NCBI RefSeq assembly: GCF_051209875.1
Contig: NZ_JBNTQY010000001.1
Coordinates: forward strand, 5,270,001-5,334,000
Length of the DNA: 64,000 bases
Direction: 5' to 3'
DNA from: Emticicia sp051209875
GTDB lineage: Bacteria > Bacteroidota > Bacteroidia > Cytophagales > Spirosomataceae
Below, in pieces: positions 9,476 to 16,562 of the stretch. The position numbers were made by a program, and so were the translations under genes. Numbering within the stretch: the stretch's first letter is position 1; each line of letters starts with the position of its first letter. The notes beneath the pieces are model-generated. The model was not told the origin of the DNA. It saw nothing but the letters and a program-made list of their open reading frames with translations, and did no database searches.

Positions 9476-9685
9476 ATGTCTGGTAAAAAAAGCTTAAAAA
9501 GCAGAATTGAAAGTACGCTCTCTTCTTCTGACATTAATTATATTAAACATAATGCTACAAGTCATACACTTGGACAATTAGTCGGACGCTTAGGACGTTC
9601 TGAAAATACCATAAAAAAGTATTTGAAACTTTTGGACTTAGAACCATCAACAGTAGCCACAGTTTCAATGGATATTCGACCCTAA
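9476..9685 (+). CDS. Small helix-turn-helix protein
   Basis: 69 aa, basic N-terminus, then a predicted helix-turn-helix (LGQLVGRLGRSENTIKKYLKLL), the type of fold used to bind DNA. The ATG at 9476 is preceded by the -7 box TATCTTTG at 9441-9448; an in-frame upstream start at 9446 overlaps that box and is unlikely. It is divergent from ftsK and 99 nt before thiamine pyrophosphokinase. I do not recognise a named family; a DNA-binding regulator is inference. Confidence 0.65.
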   Translation: MSGKKSLKSRIESTLSSSDINYIKHNATSHTLGQLVGRLGRSENTIKKYLKLLDLEPSTVATVSMDIRP

Positions 9686-9731
9686 TGTTTAAAATTATTA
9701 AACTCAAGAAAACTAGAATTAATATTTGTAA

Positions 9732-9757
9732 ATAATGGCCAATAAATTGACCATTAT
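9732..9757. promoter_or_regulatory. Near-perfect palindrome overlapping the thiN -7 box
   Basis: Arms ATAATGGCCAAT and ATTGACCATTAT around AA, 11 of 12 positions paired. Its right end overlaps the -7 box TATATTTG (9755-9762) before thiamine pyrophosphokinase. It could be an operator or, in RNA, a hairpin ending the HTH transcript; there is no T-tract, which favours an operator. Confidence 0.4.
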
Positions 9758-9784
9758 ATTTGGTTATTATTACTAAGTAAGAAA

Positions 9785-10456
9785 ATGTCTTCACACCATA
9801 TTGTAAGAGAAAAACAAGAGCCAGCTCTCATCATTGCGAATGGCGAAAGTTGCAGTTTTGAATTGCTTGGGCAGTTGCTGGAATGGAGTCCATTTGTGGT
9901 GGTTCTAGACAGTGCAATTCAGCGTGTAATGCCGCTTGGAATTAAGATAGATGTACTTCTTGGCGATTTTGATGAGGAATTAAATCTGAGCGAAATTGAG
10001 GAAAGCCAATACCCAATTGAGGTTGTACATACACCTGATCAAGACAAAACGGACTTAGAAAAAGCCTTTGATTTTCTGATAGAAAGGGGCTTTCCTGCGG
10101 TGAATGTTGTATGGGCTACGGGTCGTCGAGCCGACCATTCTATTACTAATATGACCAATATTGTTCGTTACAAAAGTAAACTTCATATCGTGATGATTGA
10201 TGATTATTCGGTCATTTATCCTTTACACCCCAAGCCCTATGTATTCCAAAAATGGTTCGCAAAAAGTTTCCAAATTTCACTTATTCCGATAGGAACGACA
10301 ACAGGTATTTACACCCAAAACTTGCGTTATTCACTTGATAATGAGCAACTTATACTCGGATATCGTTCAGGAAATAGTAACGAAGTGGCAGCAGATGGAA
10401 TTGTGCAAATTTCTTACGAATCTGGTGACTTATTACTCATGGAATGTCATGATTAA
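9785..10456 (+). CDS. thiN: Thiamine pyrophosphokinase
   Basis: 223 aa. LLGDFDE near residue 60, TPDQDKTDLEKAFDFL near residue 90 and WATGRRADHS near residue 115 are the ATP/Mg and thiamine-site motifs of the TPK catalytic domain; the C-terminal beta-rich half (NEVAADGIVQISYESGDLLLME) is the thiamin-binding domain. It converts thiamine and ATP to thiamine diphosphate in the cytosol. A -7 box TATATTTG lies 22 nt before the ATG. No TPP riboswitch is visible in the 99-nt upstream gap. Confidence 0.88.
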   Translation: MSSHHIVREKQEPALIIANGESCSFELLGQLLEWSPFVVVLDSAIQRVMPLGIKIDVLLGDFDEELNLSEIEESQYPIEVVHTPDQDKTDLEKAFDFLIERGFPAVNVVWATGRRADHSITNMTNIVRYKSKLHIVMIDDYSVIYPLHPKPYVFQKWFAKSFQISLIPIGTTTGIYTQNLRYSLDNEQLILGYRSGNSNEVAADGIVQISYESGDLLLMECHD

Positions 10457-10470
10457 GGAGAAAAATCGAG

Positions 10471-10479
10471 TGTGGATAA
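10471..10479 (-). promoter_or_regulatory. DnaA box 1
   Basis: TGTGGATAA on the plus strand, i.e. the consensus TTATCCACA on the minus strand, 14 nt after the thiN stop. Confidence 0.6.
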
Positions 10480-10597
10480 CTTTTTCAGAATTTATTTTTT
10501 TTTCTGAAAATTAAATATTTACATTTGTCAATGAAAACACAACTAAAACTTCTATAAACTGCCTCGTTGAATTATAAGAAAAAAGTATTTACAACCG

Positions 10598-10606
10598 TGT
10601 GGATAA
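10598..10606 (-). promoter_or_regulatory. DnaA box 2
   Basis: Second perfect TTATCCACA (minus strand), 127 nt from box 1 and in the same orientation, again followed by CTTTTT on the plus strand. Confidence 0.6.
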
Positions 10607-10843
10607 CTTTTTTTATTTCACTTTTCTAATCCACCAATTAAGTAACTAACTGATTATTAGGGCTTAATAATTTCTTAACATTACACTTTTTAAGTATTGC
10701 TAATTAAGTATCGTTTTTTGATTTTTAAATAGCTTGATTATTTATTAATTTTACAATCATATCGGTATTCAGTATGCATAAAAATATACATGAATAATTG
10801 GCTGCTTATTTTATAAAAATACTCGTATTTCCCGAACCCAAAA

Positions 10844-10860
10844 AGTGACTGGCAGTCACT
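10844..10860. promoter_or_regulatory. 17-bp palindrome A upstream of nrdA
   Basis: AGTGACTG-G-CAGTCACT: 8-bp perfect arms around a single G. Geometry fits a dimeric regulator. It lies 106 nt before the nrdA ATG. Confidence 0.45.
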
Positions 10861-10898
10861 AAATATATAAATAATAACAGTAGTTGAATCCTTATTAA

Positions 10899-10915
10899 AG
10901 GTCAAATTTTGACCT
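10899..10915. promoter_or_regulatory. 17-bp palindrome B upstream of nrdA
   Basis: AGGTCAAA-T-TTTGACCT: 8-bp perfect arms around a single T, 55 nt (centre to centre) after palindrome A, and 51 nt before the nrdA ATG. The sequence differs from A, so they are likely bound by different proteins or form hairpins. Confidence 0.45.
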
Positions 10916-10965
10916 CATTGAAATTTGTTGTGAATTCCTAAAATCCTTATTAAAAAGGCTGCCTT

Positions 10966-13437
10966 ATGTATGTAATCAAGAGAGACGGACGCCGCGAGTC
11001 GGTAAAGTTCGACAAAATCACTGCTCGTATTGAGCGACTGTGCTATGGTTTAGAGCCTGCATTTGTCCAACCCGTTGAAGTTGCTATGAAAGTTGTGGCG
11101 GGTATCTATGATGGTGTAAATACCAGCGAATTAGATAGTCTTGCTGCCGAAACGGCCGCTTCGATGACAACTAAGCATCCCGATTATGCTGTTTTGGCAG
11201 CTCGGATTGCTATTTCAAACCTTCATAAAAACACCCTTAAGTCGTTTTCTGGTACAATGAAAATGTTGTATCATTATACCGACCCCAAAACTGACCAAAA
11301 TGCTTCACTTATTGCCAAAGACACTTGGAAAGTAATTCAGAAACATGCTGCTTTGCTTGATTCTGCTATTATTTATGACCGTGATTTTGGCTACGATTAT
11401 TTTGGTTACAAAACGCTTGAAAAATCATACTTATTAAAACTTAACGGCAAAATCGTTGAACGTCCACAACACATGCTTATGCGTGTTGCTGTTGGTATTC
11501 ATGGCGAAGATATTGACCGTGTAATTGAGACGTATGAATTGCTTTCAGAACGTTGGTTTACACATGCGACTCCTACATTATTCAACGCAGGAACACCAAA
11601 ACCTCAGCTATCTTCTTGTTTCTTGTTAACAATGAAAGAAGATAGCATCACCGGAATTTATGAAACTTTAGCTCAAACGGCTCAGATTTCACAATCTGCT
11701 GGTGGTATAGGATTGGCTATTCATGATATTCGTGCCACAGGATCTTACATCAAAGGCACTAATGGAACATCTAATGGTATCGTGCCGATGCTGCGTGTTT
11801 TCAATGATACAGCTCGCTACGTTGACCAAGGTGGTGGCAAAAGAAAAGGTTCGTTTGCTATTTATATCGAACCACACCACGCTGATATTTTTGAATTTTT
11901 GGATTTAAAAAAGAATCACGGAAAAGAAGAACTTCGTGCGAGAGATTTATTCTACGCTCTTTGGATTTCAGATTTATTCATGAAACGTGTAGAAGCTAAT
12001 GAAACTTGGTCTCTATTTTGTCCTCACGAAGCTCCAGGTCTATCAGAGTGCTATGGAGAAGAATTTGAAAGACTTTACGAAAAATACGAATTAGAAGGTA
12101 AAGCACGTAAGACTATCAAAGCTCAAGACCTTTGGTTTGCTATTATGGAGTCTCAAATTGAGACAGGTACACCATATATGTTATACAAAGATGCTGCTAA
12201 TAAAAAATCAAACCAAAAGAATTTGGGAACGATAAAATCATCGAATCTTTGTACTGAAATCATCGAATACACTGCTCCTGACGAAGTGGCAGTCTGTAAC
12301 TTAGCTTCAATTGCTCTGCCAAAATATATCGCAAAAGATGAAAAAACAGGATTCTTGAAGTTTGATCATCAGAAATTATATGAAGTAACGAAAGTAATCA
12401 CTAAAAACCTCAACAAAGTAATCGATGTAAATTATTACCCTGTACCTGAGGCAAAACATAGTAATCTCCGTCACCGTCCGATTGGTTTAGGAATTCAAGG
12501 TTTAGCTGATGCCTTTATTTTATTAAAAATGCCATTTGAATCAGACGAAGCTCGTCAGTTGAATAAAGACATTTTTGAAACGATTTATTATGCAGCCATG
12601 GAAGCCTCAATGGAGTTGGCGATCAAAGACGGCCCTTATCCAACTTGGGAAGGCTCTCCGATTTCAAAAGGTATTTTCCAATTTGATATGTGGAACGTAA
12701 CTCCAGAATCCGGTCGTTGGAATTGGGAGGAATTGCGTGAAAAAGTAGTTAAAAATGGTGTAAGGAACTCCTTATTAGTTGCTCCTATGCCAACAGCTTC
12801 AACAAGTCAAATTTTGGGCAATAATGAATGTTTTGAACCTTATACTTCAAATATTTATACCCGTCGTGTACTTTCTGGGGAATTTGTGGTTGTAAATAAG
12901 CACTTATTAAAAGATTTAGTAAAAATCGGCTTGTGGAATGATACCATGAAAAACAAGTTAATTGCTGCTAATGGTTCAGTACAAGCAATTCCTGAGATTC
13001 CTCAAAACTTGAAAGATTTGTATCGTACCGCCTGGGAAATTAAGCAAAAAACCATCGTAGATATGGCAGCCGACAGAGGAGCATATATTTGCCAAAGTCA
13101 GTCATTGAATATCTTTATGGAAAATGCTAATTTCGGAAAATTGACTTCGATGCACTTCTATGCTTGGAAAGCAGGATTGAAAACAGGTATGTATTACTTA
13201 CGTACAAAAGCCGCTTCTGATGCTGTGAAATTTACAGTTGATAGACAAGCAATTGCCGAAGTAATGCCAGCAACTTCAGTAGTTGAAGAAAAACCATTAG
13301 ATTATGCCAAATATGCCGAAGAACAAACTGCAAAGGCAACTGCAGCGGCTTCTTTTGCAAGCGAAGAAGAGTACCAATACGCAGCAATGCAATGTTCTCT
13401 CGATGACCCAGAGGGTTGCGAAATGTGTGGTTCATAA
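10966..13437 (+). CDS. nrdA: Ribonucleoside-diphosphate reductase, alpha subunit (class I)
   Basis: 823 aa. An ATP-cone (MYVIKRDGRRESVKFDKI) fills the first ~95 residues and gives allosteric control by ATP/dATP. ATPTLFNAGTPKPQLSSCFL carries the first redox Cys, SNLCTEIIEY the thiyl-radical Cys with the Asn/Glu partners, and AVCNLASIAL the second redox Cys. NECFEPYTSNIYTRRV and the C-terminal CEMCGS (C818, C821), which shuttles electrons from thioredoxin, are intact. It reduces NDPs to dNDPs and needs the beta subunit NrdB, which is not adjacent here: the next gene is on the opposite strand. The upstream region carries DnaA boxes and palindromes. Confidence 0.95.
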   Translation: MYVIKRDGRRESVKFDKITARIERLCYGLEPAFVQPVEVAMKVVAGIYDGVNTSELDSLAAETAASMTTKHPDYAVLAARIAISNLHKNTLKSFSGTMKMLYHYTDPKTDQNASLIAKDTWKVIQKHAALLDSAIIYDRDFGYDYFGYKTLEKSYLLKLNGKIVERPQHMLMRVAVGIHGEDIDRVIETYELLSERWFTHATPTLFNAGTPKPQLSSCFLLTMKEDSITGIYETLAQTAQISQSAGGIGLAIHDIRATGSYIKGTNGTSNGIVPMLRVFNDTARYVDQGGGKRKGSFAIYIEPHHADIFEFLDLKKNHGKEELRARDLFYALWISDLFMKRVEANETWSLFCPHEAPGLSECYGEEFERLYEKYELEGKARKTIKAQDLWFAIMESQIETGTPYMLYKDAANKKSNQKNLGTIKSSNLCTEIIEYTAPDEVAVCNLASIALPKYIAKDEKTGFLKFDHQKLYEVTKVITKNLNKVIDVNYYPVPEAKHSNLRHRPIGLGIQGLADAFILLKMPFESDEARQLNKDIFETIYYAAMEASMELAIKDGPYPTWEGSPISKGIFQFDMWNVTPESGRWNWEELREKVVKNGVRNSLLVAPMPTASTSQILGNNECFEPYTSNIYTRRVLSGEFVVVNKHLLKDLVKIGLWNDTMKNKLIAANGSVQAIPEIPQNLKDLYRTAWEIKQKTIVDMAADRGAYICQSQSLNIFMENANFGKLTSMHFYAWKAGLKTGMYYLRTKAASDAVKFTVDRQAIAEVMPATSVVEEKPLDYAKYAEEQTAKATAAASFASEEEYQYAAMQCSLDDPEGCEMCGS

Positions 13438-13475
13438 GGGATTCCGACTGTGCTCTTTCTTAATATAAAATTGTT

Positions 13476-13504
13476 ACAAAACCACCTCAAAAGGGTGGTT
13501 TTGT
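13476..13504. terminator. Terminator after nrdA
   Basis: 11-bp perfect arms ACAAAACCACC / GGTGGTTTTGT around a 7-nt loop, between the convergent nrdA and TonB-plug genes, with A/T runs in both arms. Confidence 0.75.
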
Positions 13505-13517
13505 TGATTTTATACTA

Positions 13518-16265
13518 TTATCTTTGTACTTCTACAAAAGTCTCTGCTATTTCATTGCCATTTTTTACTGAAATTCTATAAACCCCAATATTATCGGCTG
13601 CGTAGAATGAGAATTTATTAGAACTAAGTTTGGGTTGCCAAAAAATAGTTGTTCTCATATCTAGCTTGGAAATTTCTTTGGACGTTCCATAATTCGGACT
13701 AAAAAAAGGGTTTGCTTCTTGAAACCCAATGATGGTAAGTTGTTTAGCACTGGCTTTCAGTCCATGATTATTACTTTCTGATGGCTTAGACACCGAAGAT
13801 TTAGTATAAATAGCAATCACGCCATTGGCTCCTCTCGAACCAAACATCGCACGAGCAGTTTTCAATACCTCAATACGATCAATATTATCAAAATTAACGC
13901 TTAACAATGAATTCACATCTTCCACAGGAAAACCATCAATCAAATATAATGGTGCCGAATCTCCCTCAATCGAGTTCTGTCCACCTCTCATTCTCACTTT
14001 TATTCTACCATCAGCATAAGTAATCTGTACGCCTGGAACTTTGCCTTGAAGAGCCAATACTGGGTTCATTCCTATCAGGGCTGGCCCCATGTCTTTGGCA
14101 TAAACGGTGAAATCAGGATTTCCATAAATAGGCTTACTCACAAATTGCTTTTCTGTTCGTTTGGTTCTTACGCTCACTTCATCAAGTTGAATCGCATCTT
14201 TAGGTAAATCAATATCTTTTTCTATTAAAACTGTGGTATTTAGGTCTTTTATCTCAAAAATTGGTGTCAAAACTGAGGGTTTTATGATAGGAAATTCTTC
14301 GTTATCAAATAAAATTTTATTCAACAAACGCCCTTTTAGATCGGTTGCTTGGTAACTAATATCAGTTGTATCACTTAACTGAATACCCGAAACTGAAAAT
14401 TTTCCTTCGGTATCCGTTTGTGCCGTTACAGTATATTGAGCTTTTCCAAAGTAAAAAACCAAATTAGCAAAGGCAGGCTTATCACTTTTATCTAAAACTT
14501 TACCCGAAAGCGTCAAACCCGTTTCAGCAAGATATTTAAATTCAGGTAAAATTTTGAAACTTGATGCCGAAAGAAATGGTTTAGCCTTGGTTTCCAAAGA
14601 TTTTACTCGGCGAATCACCAGCGAGTCAGTTACCGAAACTACTACATTCTCAGCTTTTGTACCTTCGATTTGAACATTAATTTTTTCACGTGGCTGATAC
14701 ACCTTTTTATCGGTAATAAGTTTTATCAGAGAATTATTTACTGATGGGATTGCTTTTCCAACAATATATTGTTTGGGTGAAATTACAGGCACAATTTGCT
14801 CGAAAAAGCAAGAATCTCCAAAATTTCGCATCCATTTTGTGTAAGCTCGAAGGTGATAGTTTCCTAACATAAGGTTAGATGGAAGCTTCACCATCCCTTG
14901 AAAATGTAATGAATCTACATGATATTTCTGACGGATAATTAACTCATTTTGTGGACTTATCCATTCAACATAAACCACTTTACTAATCGAATCACTCATG
15001 GCAGCATCGGCATAGAGCATTTCTCCTGCAAACCATAGGTTTTCGTTAGGGTGATAATACGATTTATTAGTCGAAAGTTGCACTTGCTCTTGTAAACGCC
15101 AAATGCTTTTTTGTGTAGTAGAATCAAGTGCTACATTGATTTTTGTTGCAGGAATTTCTCTTTGAATGGATTCATTTGGCAAATAATCAAGCGGAAGCAT
15201 TTCAGCCAAACGTTTATTGCTCATAAAGCCTGAAACAATCAAATCTTTGGGATTTTGAATAATACCCTTGTCATTGAAATCTAAATCCTTCGTCGTTTCT
15301 ATCCACGAAATCATGCGATTGTCGTCACGATAGAATTGACCATTGAAATATGGACTTGCAAAGTGCAATTCGATACGTTTGGGGAACTTTATACGAAATT
15401 CATTATCAATTCGCCCTTTTTTAATGAGAGAATCTAAATTAACTGGTAAAATACTTTTGTTCAATTGGCCATAAAACATAGCAGTTCGGTTGGCAGGATT
15501 GAAACCTGCTGCATCAACAAAAGCCTCATAGCCTTCCATTTTGAGTTTGTGCTGTGCCAATGACCAAAATAAATGTCTGTCAGAGCCTTCAAAAGCCATT
15601 TTTCGATTCAAGTTCCACTTTTTTTCTTCTTTATCGCTGACTGGTTTCAACTCTTCAAAACGAGCATAACCTTGATATTGAATTTCATCATTTGATAATA
15701 AAAAACTCGTAAGTGTAAAGAACACTCGATAGCCTAAAGCTAAGTTTTCAACTTCAATTGGGCGAGTTGCTTTTGCCTTCAAAATACCTTTAATCTCCTC
15801 AAAATCAATAAGATAGCTGTCTTTAATAGTGCATGATTTTGCTAAAGGAGTATCACCTAATATAGCCTTTAAAAAACGTTGAAAATATTTTTCCCACGTT
15901 TTATCTCGACTACTTGACACTTTTACTTCACTGAGTTCTTGCTCGTTTGGATTGAGTGTAAAGTCAATTTCTTTGACACCAGTTTTTTCCTCACGAATAG
16001 TCTGGCGTGCAGGAGCATATCCAAGCATAGAAACAGAAATAATGACCGTGCCGAAAGGTATTTTTGTGAGAGAATATTCTCCTTTTTCATTGGTGGTGGT
16101 ACCTTTAGTAGTATTGGCAATAAACACATTCGCAAACGGCACAACCTCGGCCGTTTTGGCATCACGCACCACACCTGATATTGAAAATGTTTGAGCAAAA
16201 ACACTGAAACATGTAAAGAAAAAAAAGAGAATTAAGTAAAAGTTTTGGCGGTAAAATAGCGTCAT
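13518..16265 (-). CDS. CarboxypepD-regulatory / TonB-plug protein without a beta-barrel
   Basis: 915 aa, signal peptide ending FAQ near residue 25. Residues 28-115 are a CarboxypepD-regulatory (CNA-B-like) domain (SGVVRDAKTAEVVPFANV). The middle contains an MG2-like macroglobulin stretch (NKSYYHPNENLWFAGEM) and a second beta-sandwich (LSGKVLDKSDKPAFANLV). Residues about 720-830 are a TonB-receptor plug (GKVPGVQITYADGRI, APLYLIDGFPV, IEVLKTARAMFGSRGANGVI). The ~22-strand barrel that should follow a plug is absent; only about 90 residues remain. Such plug-only proteins occur in Bacteroidota; their role is unclear. Envelope location is inferred from the signal peptide. Confidence 0.8.
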   Translation of the reverse strand: MTLFYRQNFYLILFFFFTCFSVFAQTFSISGVVRDAKTAEVVPFANVFIANTTKGTTTNEKGEYSLTKIPFGTVIISVSMLGYAPARQTIREEKTGVKEIDFTLNPNEQELSEVKVSSSRDKTWEKYFQRFLKAILGDTPLAKSCTIKDSYLIDFEEIKGILKAKATRPIEVENLALGYRVFFTLTSFLLSNDEIQYQGYARFEELKPVSDKEEKKWNLNRKMAFEGSDRHLFWSLAQHKLKMEGYEAFVDAAGFNPANRTAMFYGQLNKSILPVNLDSLIKKGRIDNEFRIKFPKRIELHFASPYFNGQFYRDDNRMISWIETTKDLDFNDKGIIQNPKDLIVSGFMSNKRLAEMLPLDYLPNESIQREIPATKINVALDSTTQKSIWRLQEQVQLSTNKSYYHPNENLWFAGEMLYADAAMSDSISKVVYVEWISPQNELIIRQKYHVDSLHFQGMVKLPSNLMLGNYHLRAYTKWMRNFGDSCFFEQIVPVISPKQYIVGKAIPSVNNSLIKLITDKKVYQPREKINVQIEGTKAENVVVSVTDSLVIRRVKSLETKAKPFLSASSFKILPEFKYLAETGLTLSGKVLDKSDKPAFANLVFYFGKAQYTVTAQTDTEGKFSVSGIQLSDTTDISYQATDLKGRLLNKILFDNEEFPIIKPSVLTPIFEIKDLNTTVLIEKDIDLPKDAIQLDEVSVRTKRTEKQFVSKPIYGNPDFTVYAKDMGPALIGMNPVLALQGKVPGVQITYADGRIKVRMRGGQNSIEGDSAPLYLIDGFPVEDVNSLLSVNFDNIDRIEVLKTARAMFGSRGANGVIAIYTKSSVSKPSESNNHGLKASAKQLTIIGFQEANPFFSPNYGTSKEISKLDMRTTIFWQPKLSSNKFSFYAADNIGVYRISVKNGNEIAETFVEVQR

Positions 16266-16476
16266 GTTTATTAGCAGTAAATTTCAGATTTAATTCTCCA
16301 AAGTAAACGAAATTATTAGTTGATAAAATACATTTCGGCTAAATTCTTTATCAAAATGCTTTACGCTGGAAAAAAACTTGGCTATTTATGCTATAGAAAA
16401 TAAAAAAATGCTGTTTTTTTTGAAGTTTTTACTAAAATTAAGGCTCTATAAATAAACTTCTCTTCGTAAACTTAAA

Positions 16477-16515
16477 GAAGCAAAAAAGTAGTCATAAAGG
16501 CCACCTTTTTGCTTC
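16477..16515 (-). terminator. Terminator after uvrA
   Basis: 13-bp arms (GAAGCAAAAAAGT / ACCTTTTTGCTTC, one imperfect pair) 48 nt beyond the uvrA stop, followed on the minus strand by T-rich sequence. The remainder of the 297-nt gap up to 16265 shows no gene. Confidence 0.6.
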
Positions 16516-16562
16516 TATTCCTCTTATTAAATTCTAAATATGACCCAGAAGGGCACTATGAT

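Larger units (their letters stand above)
10457..10965. other. AT-rich intergenic region with two DnaA boxes and palindromes
   Basis: A 509-nt region without a gene between thiN and nrdA. It holds two perfect DnaA boxes (TGTGGATAA at 10471-10479 and 10598-10606, same orientation, both inside the shared string GTGTGGATAACTTTTT), long A/T-rich tracts, a -7-like TACATTTG at 10520-10527, two 17-bp palindromes (10844-10860, 10899-10915) and a 13-nt direct repeat AATCCTTATTAAA (10887-10899, 10942-10954). It may be a DnaA-controlled nrdA promoter region or part of a replication origin; sequence alone does not decide. Confidence 0.55.

Noticed and set aside
10856..10870. NrdR box before nrdA
   Set aside because: ACTAAATATATAA resembles only part of the NrdR consensus and lacks the second half-site.
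10457..10965. tRNA, riboswitch or small gene in the long gap
   Set aside because: No cloverleaf, conserved riboswitch core or convincing short ORF; the only ATG-started frames are a few codons long.
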